Source: Spirodela intermedia
Taxonomy: Eukaryota; Streptophyta; Magnoliopsida; Alismatales; Araceae
DNA: 64,000 nt
Assembly (NCBI GenBank): GCA_902729315.2
Contig: LR746281.1
Span: forward strand, 2,912,501-2,976,500
Direction: 5' to 3'
Shown here one piece after another: positions 47,406 through 59,804 of this stretch. Under the pieces are notes generated by a model. It ran no database searches and had not been told where the DNA came from. It was given only the letters and a program-made list of their open reading frames with translations. The stretch's first letter is position 1. The number at the start of each line of letters is the position of its first letter. Made by a program: the position numbers and the translations under genes.

Positions 47406-47425
47406 GGCCCGGCCCGGCCCGGCCC
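47406..47425. repeat. (GGCCC)4 repeat
   Basis: Four perfect GGCCC units followed by GGCGG, in otherwise moderate-GC spacer. A G-run-rich patch follows at 47592-47637. Confidence 0.9.
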
Positions 47426-49168
47426 GGCGGAGACCCCCTTCACTCCAGTCCAATGCCCGTTTGACACATTAAATACGCAGATGATCGAGGGTCCATATTG
47501 ATTTCATGGCGATGGGCTGATGAATATCGGTATTACTTAATGAGGGAAATAAATCTCTGGGCTACACCAGCGCCCAATGGCCATCATGTAGCCGGGGCGC
47601 GGGGGGCCGGGGGGGCGGGGGTTGGGCGGGGAGGAAAGGGAGAGGGACCATGCCATTAAACAGCCCCTGTTTAAGTGTGCTTGTGACCAGCGTGGCTGTA
47701 CAGTGTTCAGTCCTACACGGCCGGCTTGGAAGTCGGGCCATCTTCAAAGGCCTTCCTTTCCCCACCCTGAAAACCAGCGAAGCGGACCTGGTGGTTGTTT
47801 GCTCTCCATTTCCCATTCTCGTTGGGATTGTTAGGTCAGCATTCTATCGAACGAATGTGTGGTTCTTCTATTTTGATAGAGCTTGGTGGCTCTCACCTTC
47901 ATAAGTGGTAGCCTGAATTGAGCTCAAAATGGTGCCACAAGATGCATGCACCAACATGTGAGTCTTCCTTCTCCTTGTGGCCCTATTTATGATTAAAATG
48001 TTACAATGTGACATTTTTAGAAACATTTTCAGTAGAATCACAGTCAAGATTGAGGCTTTTTTAGAATGAAAAGTATTACAACGGGGTTGTAGGCATCAAG
48101 GTCTATGCCCAAATGAGATGATCTGAGTATTCTGAAGGCATTACTTGTCCAGATCAGTAGAGCTTGTTCAAGAACATGAGCCATTCTAAAGTATCCTCCT
48201 GTCATTTATGGAAAAAATACGATTTCAAGGCCTTAATTTAGATGTATGTCTGCATAGAGGGCTGTCATCTTGGATTAGTTCGTAGTAAATTGTTTCGGTG
48301 CGGGCCGCGAGAGCGGTACCAAATCGAGGCAAACTCTGAATACTAGATATGACCCCAAAATAACGGAGGTCAAGGTCGGCTCTATGAGATGGGGGTCTAA
48401 ATCTTTTGAAACCCCTTGATAGTTTACTCATCACAACACAATTTTGTTATGTGGGGTTTGGGCTGCTAATAAACTCTATTTGATTCCCTTTCTAGGCCAT
48501 GGGCGTTTTCTATTATTAGATTTTATAAGAGTTGAAGGGAATCGCTTCTTACTATTCAATCTCAAGCTTGTTACTAGATGATCCCCATAAGAAAATAGAC
48601 TTCACTCATGGCTGACAATGAACATTACTTGCGTAATTGATCCAGGACAAGAACGTAGACTACGGTTTCAAATAATGATGACATAAAATCTAGTCAGTGC
48701 ATGGAGCATGTAAGTATAAGAAAGGTCACACAAATCGGCAGTCAAAACCTTAAAAGGAACAAGGATCGAGGTTGTTCAGAAGCTACAAAAACATTAAGGT
48801 GCTACAACAATCTATTTGGGATGCTAGAGGGAAGGAAGAGAATATACAAGATGAAGTCCCCTAGTTATTGATATGAATAATCTAATCCATGAGAGGTATG
48901 TAATTTCAAGCAAAGATTAAAAATACCATCTTCCTCGGCGAATGGGCAGGCACTATAATTCACCACAGATGCTGATGAATGCGTGCGTGAGCAGTTGCAT
49001 GAAAGGCACAATGTGATTAGGAGGCATGAGGAACAATGGCCGCAAGATCAGACAATCCAACAGGTATGCGTCCTAGGGAAGACGATCGCCATGTATGGGG
49101 GAGTAATCGGGAGGACGGTGGTGGAAGGGGGATAGGATGAACGAGAAGCGATGCAGAAGAGAGAGATA

Positions 49169-49360
49169 GGATGGGAAGAAGAATGTAGAAGGGAAGGGGA
49201 GGATGGGAAGAGGTTGTATAAGGGAGAGGGAAGACAGAAAGATATTGTAGAAGAAAGAGGGAGGATAGGGAGAGAGAGGACGGGAAGAGGTCGCAGAAGG
49301 GAGAGGGAAGACAGGAAAAGGTAAATAAAGGAGAGGGAGGACGGGAAGACAATATGGGGT
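49169..49360. repeat. Purine-rich ~31-bp minisatellite
   Basis: About six imperfect units modelled on GGACGGGAAGAGGTCGCAGA followed by AGGGAGAGGGA, alternating with AGACAGGAAA-type variants. It creates a Pro/Ser/Leu-rich minus-strand ORF (49017-49439) that is not a real gene. Confidence 0.8.
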
Positions 49361-51857
49361 GAGATGGGGGCCTCTCACCTGTTGCAAGCCTCTCGCTCAA
49401 ACTCTCTTCATGCTGACTAATGAGACAAAGCTCAAACAAAGCTCTCCTTCATTCACCCTAAACGGGGAGATTACAGCGTTTAAATATTGCCTACATGGCA
49501 CATTTGGAGTTCATAGTTGATGCTAAAACTAAAATAATTTAACCTAAAGTTTGATATTTTAGGCTATGTAAACTCGCAAGTATTTTGTCATTTAATATAA
49601 TTGAGCAAGAATTAGGTGGTCGAGGATTGCTCCCCCAACCCGATTGGGTTGCTAGGATCCTCAAAGATGATACTTCTGAGTAATGCCATGCCAAGGGTTG
49701 TGCTCTGTGTTCCCAGTAATTACCTTCTATTTACTCATAATATAGAGCAGTGTCATGATCATGGAGACAACTTTCATATGCTTCAATGGATTCGATAGAA
49801 TTTATAGTTGATTGAAACAATTACCAAAATAAAATACAATAATAACTGGGGATCCAGGTGCAAAACAAAGGGACGAAGGTAGGAAATATTTTTATCTGAA
49901 CAAAAAGGGAACATCCAAGTCTTGGACAAGACACCAACAATGTAAATGGCGTCTATGGGGGACTTCAAGGATGACTATATTTGATTAGACTGGGTGTGGA
50001 TAGCAATTATGTTACAATGAATATCCCTAATTGCTGCTCTCATCAACCGAAAAAAAATGCCAGTTTCCTATCCTTTGGATCAACTATACTTGAGACCACT
50101 ATAAATTTCTCCAAACTACACAGTTTGGATGATTTTGATATCACGAAAAATATCTGCACTTCTAGATCATTGTTGGTCGAACGATAATTATGAACGATGG
50201 CTATGATTACATGTATAGTGATAATATAGCTAATTTAAACAACATAGCATCAAAGCTAGGTAATCCCTAAAATTGCAGAAATGTTACCTTGGGACCTTAC
50301 TTGTACAATTTTATGTGCACATGATTGTTAAAAACAAAATATTGTCATGTAATCAGTATGAGATTGACGTAAAGAATGTTTTTCTATCATTTTTTTAATA
50401 ACTAAAGACATCAAAAATCACTCCATGTCATACCTAACATAGAAATCTAAAATGGTAGATGATTGATTGGGTTAGAAGTAAATTATTAACTGTGTAAATT
50501 GCATTGTTGAGATGCTTAGGGAGTCAAAGTAATAATTCAATCATTAATTCAATTTTAAATAATTATGACCTAGTGAAATGTACTTTTTATTGAAAAAAAA
50601 ACGCAAAGCTATCCATATAGTAAAGAGCTTTTCACGTCCCTCAAACTCAACGAAAAGTCTGAGAAGATAGAGAAGTCGTAGTGAGCATCCATTTAGTTAT
50701 TAGGTTAGATGCATAAAGTATATAAGAGACAAGTAGCACTAAACTTAGAAATTCCTTTACTTGTAACTAAGGTACCCAAATGAAAAATTAACCCAAAATA
50801 ATCGATCTATTATGAGAATTTTACAGCCAAAACGATCATCTAATTATCTAATACGAAATCAACTATCTTCTTATTGAATTTTTATCCTAGTCTTTATCAC
50901 ATGATCTAAATCATGTGATATGTGAAGGTGAAACTATTGATACTTATTTCCTTACTATCTTATGCCAATGCCCTTGATACTTACAATACAAAGTGATGTT
51001 TTTATAGACCTTAATTATTTCATGTCTTATGCTGCTATCATGAAACTGAGAGACATTGGCCTCGTGGCTACTCCTACACACGGCATTTCATGCTAAGCGC
51101 AGTTATCATGCTCCAATTGAGATGGTTGATGTTGTTGATGCTCTGAAGCAACCTTGACTTCAAGTCTTCTCCATATCTTCAGTACAACTATTCTCAGACC
51201 ATTTATCATGGCGCCCATCTTGAGAATCAATGATCAGCGAGGACCCACGTGTATCCCCTTCCCTCGATTTTCCACGCGCATAATCTCCGCTGTTTACTCC
51301 GCAACAGGAGTCAGAAAGGGAAGGAGGAAGGGGGGGAGAGAGAAAGAGAGAGGAAGGAGAGAGGGAGTGAGAGAGGACAGATAGGTCAGCGGGCCTTCCT
51401 GCTGCAAAAATAATCACTGTCACGAGAGTGAGTAATAAATGAGTGGGGTGAGGCGCGAGCAGTGGGCCGGTGGTGGGGTAGGCTGAAGAACGACAGCAGA
51501 GCCCATAATGAGGCAACCCAAAGAATTGAGACCTCAGCTTCCTCGACGTCAGCAGCAGCCCTCGACCAGAACGAGGATAGTTCAGGGTCGATTAGAGTCT
51601 CTCTCATTCCTTGCGAATTCAAACCCACAAGAAGTAACTTTAATTTGGTGGTGGACGACCCATCTACAGAAGCCAAAAGGTCCCCATTTATAGATCTTGA
51701 GAAACGAAGGTGACTGAGAAAGATCGGGCGATCCGCGTGCCAATTAAAATTAGGAAATTGGGAGCTTCCAGCCTACAGATTCTCTGTTCATATTTGAATT
51801 GTTCAGGGCTAAAAGGAGAAAATAGCGACTAGGTTACAGCTATCGCTGGTCTCTTCG

Positions 51858-52562
51858 TCAGAGATGAAGACGATGAGGACACAAAGAGGAGAACGGCGAC
51901 TCAGAGCTGAGAACGTCGCCGTGGGAGGCGAGGTCCATCAGAAGGTCAACAAAGGCAAGCATTATGATCTTGTGGGTCTTCTTCTCGTTGACCCTCAGGT
52001 AGCATTGTAGCAATTCCTTCAGGCCTGACCAGTCCCACAAGCCGTGAGCTACCACCATCTCCTCCATGGAGCTTCTGAAATCCCCATACGGATCCCTTGA
52101 CGCGATAGCCATCGCTATGCTCTCCCATAACAATCCTGAGGACTCCGTCGTCGGCCCTTCAACATCGGTCCCAATCTCCTCGTCCATCTCCTCTATTTCC
52201 TCTACACCTGTTATTGATTTGGAGTTGCAGGGGGAGAAGAAGAAGCGCGTGGACCTTAGCGTACCATCGTTGAAAGCCTCGTTGTCGGTGGCGGCGGCGA
52301 CATAGGTAGAGGAGAGGTGACTGGAGCAGGTACTCGTGCTGGGAGTGTCGACGTGTTGGCTGCTGTGCTGGCTGCAGGGCTCGGAGGCGACGGAGTAGAG
52401 AGGAGTGCAGTAGACGGAGCTCAGGCTTGTCGTGAGGTCCCCAGAAGAGTGAGTCTTCGCTGGTTGGATGCAGAATGGCGGCGCCGCCGTTGCTGGGGTT
52501 AAGCTGTTGATCACCCCGTGGAGGGCTTTCATGGAGAATCTTAGCCTTCTTGGCTTTCCCAT
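51858..52562 (-). CDS. OFP: OVATE family protein (transcriptional repressor, OFP13/16-like)
   Basis: A single exon of 234 aa, typical for intronless OFPs. The N-terminal MGKPRRLRFSMKALHG and PPFCIQPAKTHSS resemble the OFP13/16 subgroup start. A conserved TRFFFSPCNSKSI lies at 105-117. The OVATE domain is at about 146-211 (WESIAMAIASRDPYGDFRSSMEEMVVAHGLWDWSGLKELLQCYLRVN ... AFVDLLMDL). An acidic stretch EEIEEMDEEIGTD precedes it. OFPs act in the nucleus as repressors, often with KNOX and BELL homeodomain proteins, and affect organ shape and secondary wall formation. The ATG at 52562 is the first of the frame. Upstream on its strand is a long CT tract in the leader and a TATA-like box. The Ser-rich middle is variable in the family. 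Identity to the family is firm. Confidence 0.93.
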   Translation of the reverse strand: MGKPRRLRFSMKALHGVINSLTPATAAPPFCIQPAKTHSSGDLTTSLSSVYCTPLYSVASEPCSQHSSQHVDTPSTSTCSSHLSSTYVAAATDNEAFNDGTLRSTRFFFSPCNSKSITGVEEIEEMDEEIGTDVEGPTTESSGLLWESIAMAIASRDPYGDFRSSMEEMVVAHGLWDWSGLKELLQCYLRVNEKKTHKIIMLAFVDLLMDLASHGDVLSSESPFSSLCPHRLHL

Positions 52563-52599
52563 TGCTGTTCTCTTCCCTTACGACAAGAGAAGCTGAAGC

Positions 52600-52661
<62 letters not shown>
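52600..52661. repeat. (GA)n tract in the OFP 5' leader
   Basis: About 30 GA units with one interruption, read as CT on the OFP strand, 38-100 bp before its ATG. Such leader tracts are common in plants and can bind BBR/BPC factors. Confidence 0.9.
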
Positions 52662-52673
52662 CCTAATCTATTA

Positions 52674-52683
52674 GTTATATACC
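52674..52683 (-). promoter_or_regulatory. TATA-like box of the OFP gene
   Basis: GGTATATAAC on the minus strand, about 112-120 bp before the ATG and just before the CT tract. The spacing would put the transcription start inside the CT tract. Confidence 0.5.
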
Positions 52684-55600
52684 GGAAGACGAGAGCGGAA
52701 GACTAAACGGAGGGACAAGGACTGGGAGAGAATGAGATTAAATCCAACAAAGGGTGGGTCACAGTGTTCATCTCGCACTCCTAGAGAGATCCCCTTATAA
52801 TTAGTCCAATAAATCCCTTACTGCATGGTGAACAAGTTGAATCAATCAACGTTACACATGGCTGAACTGGAATGGTGGAAGTTTTCTGAACTTGGATCCT
52901 ATTTTATCTCGGGCAATCGACAATCAGTAAACACTGTTTCTCTCTCCAAGGTAAACGAAAGCTGTCCGCCCCAAAACGATAACTCTCATACATTGTGACC
53001 TTACAGAAATCTAACCTCCCATAACTGATATATCACCGTAGAAAATCCTTCAGCCCATGAAATGACATCCAAATTTGAAGTAATAAGATGCATATGTTTA
53101 GTATAATTTAAACTCGGTTTTTCTCTCTCTCTATGGGTACCGCGCATTTACAGAGCTATGGTTACTGTTCATGCAGCTAACGAACAAGGGTGTCAGTAGT
53201 AGGGCAGAATGATAGGTGACATCTATCTACCCGTTCCTTTTCCTGCAGTATTTAAGCTCAAACAGTTGTTGATCAGAAGGATATTAGGGCGCGGGGAACG
53301 TCCGCAAGCCGATTGGTCTTGTGAAGACGTACTCGACGGAAGGAAGAATAGTTCGCCTACCCCAAAACCGCAATAAGGAATGCCACAAATACCAGAAACC
53401 TTACGCATGCAGCCATCCAAGAGATAAAGACTCCGCCGGTTGGCGCCATTTGAAGACATGATTTCACCCATGTGATCAATGATGGTGATAGCTCTCTCTC
53501 TCTCTCTCTCTCGCTCTCCCAAAACAGTCATTTCGTCTGGAGACGTGAATAGTGGGTTGCAATAAGACTGATAAGAGATAAGTTTACCCCCTTATTATTA
53601 TTTTAAAGAGAGGTAGCTCAATTTTTCTTCAAAGCAGATAAAAAAAGGTGACTCAAGCCATGTAACAGCGGAGGAAGAATAGTAGTATATTTTAGGTCAA
53701 CAAGCCCCACTCTTCGTTGACAAATCCACACATGATTGAGTCAATAAAGGGCGACATCTAGTGACATCCAAGTGGGTACCGTGTCAGACCATTTCTACGT
53801 TTGTTAGCGTGGGGGTTGATAGCGAATAAACTTAATCCTACCTGATCGAAGTAGCTCTATTTATTACAATAGGAATCTACAAAAACATGCCAAACAACTA
53901 GCTACAAGTCGTTTATAATCATCCAATCGCATTAGGGCTTGAATTTGATTCAATCGCTACGTTCATTTATGTATCCAGCGTCCTTAAATGCCCAACTTTG
54001 GTCAGAAAAATCTTTCCATGACTTGACTATTTATCTTTATCTTTGGTCTCGGACAAAATTTTCATATTTGAGACGGTTGGATGGATTTTAAAACTTAAAC
54101 CTGCCACACTTTAAGAATAAGACATACCATTTTACCGACCCACGCTTCATAACTACTGCGGCGGTGATGCATGTTATTTCTGGGAATTGTTGCATAAAAT
54201 TGAAGCTAGTATATCGATGAGTTTGCAACAATAAATATGATTATTGTAAGGTTTCTTTTAGAGATCATTGGAGCTTCGATCAAGCATGGTATTTTGCATA
54301 TTTCCAGCAATCCATCTTTCTTCTATATTTGTAATAGTAATAATATTCCTAAGATTATCATTGATTGATCAAGAGGTCATGAAAATGCTACCTTTTAACG
54401 AGAATACGTAATTTCTCAATATCTTACATGTGTCTAGCACATTATCTTAATAGGTGGCTAAAAGAGAAACAAGGGTTCCACAACCAAACGAGTAATGATG
54501 GTTTTGGGCTGAAGAATAAACCCTAATAGACGACAAGCAACATTACAAAGGTTATATTTTTCTCCTGTCAATGTTCTCTTCTCCATGTTGGATTTTGGAG
54601 ACGATGGCTATCTACACATCAGAGATCTGTGCTGGGTCCTTCATGCCAAATCCCGTGTGATTGGTGGTACAAGGCTAATGCATCTTATCTATGGATTCTA
54701 ATTATGTTACATTCAAAGTTAGTCATTGTGAAAATTATAGTGCATGCTCTACATGGCACACGGGATCAGATCAAGCTAATTGATTGATCAGGTCAGAGGA
54801 TATACGGGAACACCGAAAAAACGTTTATAATAAAATAAGTATTATGAAGAAATATACTATATTATGAAATAAATGCATTTTTCAAGTGATTTATTTTTCA
54901 TATATTTTATAAATTATGAATGGACAACTACAAATATCTTAAAAATCTCAACCCCCCCACCCCCTGACACGCCCATCTCTCCTGCACGGAGGTCAGAAGG
55001 GGAATGGTGGCAAGCCGCCCACCATTTACGCCCATCATATCTTGGCGGAATCAGTAGCAGCAGCAGTAGCCGGTGGTTATGGGCGCCGGTAGTTTCCGTT
55101 TCTTCCAATATTCTTCGTTCTTACTCACTGAGGAGACAGAGGCAGTGAGGTTGGAGGTGGTGATGCCCAGGGTAGAGTGATAGCAGCAAGAAGGGTTGGG
55201 ACTTCGGCAAAGGATGATCAACGCAAGGTTGACACTGCAACCCGTTTCCCCCTAAACTGGATTGAGCATCGCCGTTCCTAATCGATTTAAAGGCCGCCGG
55301 ATTCAACATATAGTAGTCAATACTCCGGCAACCTTGTACCTTATATTGATATTGGCGTATGAAGTGTTTCAACATACCTACAATATTTTTAATTATCAGA
55401 CGATAGGTTTTCCGGGTATACTGCAGGGTTCTGCGAACGAGTCATTCCAAGTGAACTTTTTTCACTTTGGCCCAGGGTTCCTCACAAACACTAGAGAAAA
55501 CCTCTCAAGTCCTCGTCGTCTACGTCGGCCCCCTATCGCGTGGCTCCGGCAGGCTGGTAAAAACTACTTGTTTGAAGGCAAAATGTCTTATGTTCCTCGA

Positions 55601-56394
55601 TAACTGGAACAACATTTTCCCGAAGAAGTTGGTTCAGAACCGTAAGCATTGCCATCTATGGAAGCACAAGACGACAGGCTATGGAGATTCTGTACATTTC
55701 AAAGGAGACGAGATCTCAGCAGTGTCCGCATCGAATTCAGGCATTTACAGGTAAGGCATCAGATGAACAGTGCACTCGTGCCCACCGGATCCGCCTTTTT
55801 GTTACAGCGTACGATTGTCCTTTCATTTGTTCTGAAGCTTGTCCATTCTCCTTGGTTCGCAGTATATCACCCGATTTGAATGATTTATACGTTTGAAAAC
55901 AAATCTCTAGCTGTTGCGCCCAGGACTTAAATGTCTCGTTCCAAGAGCTACCTAAGCCCGCAACAGTAACGGCTGCTCTATTGAACGTCCATATAAACTT
56001 TTTAATACTCGAAAGGACCTCTATGCTCTAATCCATCGACTCCAGGTACACCGAGATTAGTATCACGTGCTTGTTGTTTAGCCCTCTAGTGAGGTGCCCC
56101 TTTAATGGAGGGACACTACTTACAAAACATTCGTCTTTTTCCTTTTCTTCCATAAACCTTTTCAGATTATAGAAAAAGCTAGACTTTGTGACAGTTTGCA
56201 TTTCAATTGCTGGGAAGATGAAAGATAGAGCGGGGGGAGAGGGGTTTGATCTCGCAAGAGGCAGAGAGCGATGGTGACTTGGTTTGGGGCTTCAGAGAGG
56301 GCGATACCAATAAGGATTTTGGTTTGGCGAAGTGAAGGGGACAAAAAGCGTTTGTCGCCTGTGGAGAACTCCACGGAGATGGCTAGGAGGGCGA
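52684..56394. other. Spacer with no supported gene
   Basis: Contains a CT run (53492-53516) that creates a Glu/Arg-rich minus ORF of no significance. A moderate-GC patch at 54960-55900 holds overlapping ORFs of 70-113 codons. None resembles a known family, though their clustering at 55262-55754 could mark a decayed gene or exon. Confidence 0.5.
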
Positions 56395-56402
56395 GAGAGG
56401 GG

Positions 56403-56457
<55 letters not shown>

Positions 56458-56751
56458 GGAGAGAGAGAGAGAGAGGCGAGAGAGAGAGGGAGGGAGAGAG
56501 AGAGAGAGAGGCGAGAGAGAGAGGGAGGGAGAGGGAGAGGCGAGAGAGAGAGGAGAGAGAGTGAGGAGAGAGAGAGGGAGAGGAGGGAGAGAGAGAGAGG
56601 GAGAGGGAGAGGCGAGAGAGAGAGGGAGAGAGAGAGTGAGGGAGAGAGAGAGAGGGAGGGAGAGAGAGAGAGGGAGAGGGAGAGGCGAGAGAGAGAGGGA
56701 GAGAGAGAGAGAGAGAGAGGCGAAAGAGAGAGTGAGGGAGAGAGAGAGAGG

Positions 56752-56788
<37 letters not shown>

Positions 56789-56909
56789 AGGGAAAGAAAG
56801 AGGCGAGAGAGAGAGAGACAGGCAAGAGAGGGAGAGAGAGAGAGAGAGGCAAGAGAGAGAGAGAGGGAGGGAGGGAGCGAGAGAGAGAGAGAGAGAGAGG
56901 GAGAGAGAG
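56395..56909. repeat. 0.5-kb purine tract (GA/GGGAGA low complexity)
   Basis: Almost pure purine on the plus strand, a mosaic of GA runs with GGGAGG, GAGGCGAGA and similar words. A roughly 60-80 bp higher-order repeat, marked by GAGAGGCGAGAGAGAGAGGGA, recurs near 56472, 56508, 56605, 56680 and others. Long open frames in it encode only Arg-Glu or Ser-Leu repeats. Confidence 0.95.
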
Positions 56910-59500
56910 TTGCGCTCGATGTTGAAATAGAACTATGTTGTCGGCACCGAAACTAGGCTATGATGCTCAAGGAGTAGTGATCTGCGCATGTTGTCGGAAT
57001 GACCTTAACGGTCGGTGGTTAAGTTGACGAACTGTAATGTGTCATTAATGGTGATCAATGATTTTTCTGTAACTTCGAGAGCGTGTTAGACAACGGGAAA
57101 ATGGAGACTGGTTTGCACAAAATGAAAGTTTTAAAAGGGCCTAAAAATTAGACATTTCTATAATAATTTGATAAAAAAATAACGATATGTCGAAACAAGA
57201 GAGGGATTTATTTATTTTTCCTCGATTTTTAGGGCTCTAAATTGAAAATTCGTACTTGAAATAAACACCCTGTGACAAGTCATGATGACTTTTTCTCCTC
57301 TTTTGTCAGGAAAAATGTTTATTATTTTATTTTTCTATACCTCGTCCGCAGAAAAATCAGACGTCAGATATATTTTATCTCCCAAACAGACATTGAACGG
57401 AAATTGATGCATTATTTTCCCCTGAACGAAAGCGGACACCCAATAACACTGCCTAAATATAAAATTATTTGATCTTTCAGAAGATTTGTCCATTTCTTCT
57501 CCTCGAAATTTCCTGATAATATTTAAATCCGTTTAATGCATCCTTCAGGGTTGACCTCATCTTCTTGAGGACAGGTGAGAGGAGGGGGGCCCAGGCCCGT
57601 CCCCGTCGTGGAGTTTCTCTGCGAGACTCCCTCGGAGAACAAAAGAGGGACCAACCGGCTGACGATGCTGGCCGGCCTTTGGGACGGAGCTGGGCACCTA
57701 TCTCTATCCTCGTCTCCTGTGATGAGGCCCTGGAGCTCACTCGAAGGAGACTTTAGCCGTCCTCGCCTCAACCTTGCCGCCCGAAGGAGAAAGAGGTGAG
57801 AAAATGCAAGCCATCTCAAGTGTGGACGTCACCAGCATAGAGCTCCAGAGTCGTTGCCCCGCCGTGATAAGAGAATGCCGTCTGTCAGGACGAGCTCATC
57901 GCCCATGGAGATACTGCAGAGAACGAGAGAGAGAGAGAGTCAGTGTGCTAATAAATGAGAAGAGTACCACCTTAGATAATTCCCTCGGTCACGGACAACG
58001 GGAAGTAAAGAAGCTGTCCCCATCAACCTCCGCGGCAGACCAGACGCCCCCCGGCCCCTCTCCTCTCGGAGAGAGGAACGCATGGCTGTTCAGGGGGGAA
58101 AGCGAGCCCCAAGCCTCCGCCTTGGTTGCGTCCCCGACCTAACGACCGTCGGGTGGGGTTGAAGTGGGAGAGGGGGGTTGGAGATGGAGATGGCGGCACT
58201 ACCAAGAGCCATTGTATTAATTGCAGGACTGTCCTGTGCGCGTTGTCAAGTTGTAATCAGACGGTGCATCCCTCGAGCCTCCATGTGCTCTTGCCTCCAT
58301 GTACAGGTACGTCTCCCCCACCCAGCCGAACTGTAGCTCAAAACTGGCCATTTTCCTTACCATACTCAATGTTTTAACTTTCGGATAATGTACACTTTCT
58401 ATTTCCCATTCTCTCGCTCCTCTGTTAGCGTAGTGAAGGGATCTAGATCTTCGTTGTCTGGCCACGTCAAACAGCTATCCTAACCTCCTTCGTAAGTGCG
58501 ACTGACGTTCAGTCGCGATGGTTTATTTCATTCATTTGCATACCTAGGATCTTGATCCAAATATCTAATCTGATCCAGAAAAATGTCGCTTGAATCACCA
58601 CCCTACAGTAGATTTCCCTGGATATGAATGGCCATTTTTCTAATCGAAAAAGGCGCTGAACGTCAAGCGATATGCTATTGTGGTTACGCGCAAATGAACG
58701 GGAAATGGGTAGAAAAAAATTCCTTGGATCATATCTTTTTCCATCTTCATGCCCCACGAGGCTCACCCTCAATCTTGAATCAGTTCATAAAATTTCCTAA
58801 ACCATTAGGGTCGATGAAATTATAATAGTTCGATAGTAGGGCTGAATCTCCACGTACGCCTAAATTCCGCACGGTTGAGTTTAGTAATCTAACATCAAAT
58901 AAAAGAGGAATAAGAACTAGGTTTCTGGATTTTCACACTTTTGATAGACAATACTGAGGACTACTCCGGAGAGCATTATCTGTCTGTTAGATGGAGGAGA
59001 GCTCATGCGCTAAGAAGACTTATCTAGAGATCAGCTTGATCTCAAAATTTACCGAAGTCTTTGAAGGATTCAAGAGATCCTACCGAAGGAATGCCAAGCA
59101 ATCAGACGGGTGGAGTTGTCGGCTACCGCCATTTCCAGAATTAATTGATTAGATTGTATCAGCCCGGATCAAGTCAGATCCGATTCTCACCCAAATCAAT
59201 ATAGACGCTGGTCACCATGATCATTCTACGCATTGGTTGATCTTTCTTACCATGATCATGCAGACTAACCTGAATGTCCCTTCAGATGTTAAATTGATTA
59301 GCTTCCATTCTGTCAAAGTCGATCTTGAGAGGCAGCCTTAGATACTTCACAGGGCATTGAAGACGGCCATATTCACAAATCTAGGGTCTCGGGAGGCAAA
59401 TAATAATCTTATGTTGGTGCAATTCATTTGAAATTGAGAAAACCAAAAATAAAAAGTATCAGCATTGGGATATCTCTCTGGACGTTGAAAGTGCGTCTTC
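56910..59500. other. Spacer with an unexplained moderate-GC patch
   Basis: The stretch 57540-58480 has raised GC and several overlapping 60-122-codon ORFs on both strands. None shows a recognisable motif, consistent codon bias or splice structure. It might be a decayed gene or TE part. The flanks are AT-rich. Confidence 0.45.
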
Positions 59501-59507
59501 AGAGTAA

Positions 59508-59630
59508 TGGGCTATGGTTAATGGGCCCACAATCTATGGGCCTCAGTATTGGGCCATATGCTCTCGGTTATCGATCCCCTGCCCTTAAGATGTAAGCGGG
59601 TGAAAGAGATGGGGAAGAGGGAATGGGCCG
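59508..59630. promoter_or_regulatory. Cluster of five Site II-type TGGGCY elements
   Basis: TGGGCT/TGGGCC occur at 59508, 59522, 59537, 59550 and near 59624. Site II elements are bound by TCP factors and mark promoters of ribosomal-protein, mitochondrial and cell-cycle genes. A possible short exon lies just downstream. Confidence 0.4.
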
Positions 59631-59651
59631 TTAGCCTTGCAGCTGGGTATA

Positions 59652-59804
59652 ATGGCAGGCCATGATTTCGATTACCAACAGGTAATCAGGAGTTTCCCAG
59701 TCAAACACCACAAATATCGTATCATGGTCACATGGGAGGATGTTTCTGAAGCTTGGGTTGCTGAAAATGAAAGACAACCACTTGTAATTTTGTTTTCTTA
59801 CTAG
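59652..59804 (+). CDS. Possible short ORF or first exon after a Site II cluster
   Basis: A 50-aa frame starts MAGHDFDYQQ and contains KHHKYRIMVTWEDVSEAWV. After codon 10 there is a fair splice donor, CAG|GTAATC at 59679-59687, so the real form might be a 30-bp first coding exon. I do not recognise the protein. The minus strand is also open here (59631-59885), which weakens the case. Listed because it follows a dense promoter-like cluster. Confidence 0.2.
   Translation: MAGHDFDYQQVIRSFPVKHHKYRIMVTWEDVSEAWVAENERQPLVILFSY

Larger units (their letters stand above)
47134..51857. other. Spacer with no supported gene
   Basis: Mostly AT-rich with scattered GC-rich patches (47580-47880, 51230-51720). 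ORFs of 60-140 codons here are low-complexity or unrecognised. At 51386-51713 both strands carry ORFs of 83-96 codons next to a G-box (CACGTG near 51247); neither resembles a family I know. A purine-rich minisatellite at 49169-49360 is annotated separately. Confidence 0.5.

Noticed and set aside
47562-47816. 84-codon minus-strand ORF ending in a Pro-rich tail
   Set aside because: The Pro-rich part comes from a G-run-rich patch; no family resemblance and no promoter or partner exon.
49017-49439. 140-codon minus-strand Pro/Ser/Leu ORF
   Set aside because: Produced by the purine-rich minisatellite.
53223-53531. 102-codon minus-strand ORF starting with Glu/Arg repeats
   Set aside because: The start comes from a CT microsatellite; the rest has no recognisable motif.
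56271-56956. Large Arg-Glu and Ser-Leu ORFs over the purine tract
   Set aside because: Pure low-complexity translation of GA repeats in every frame.
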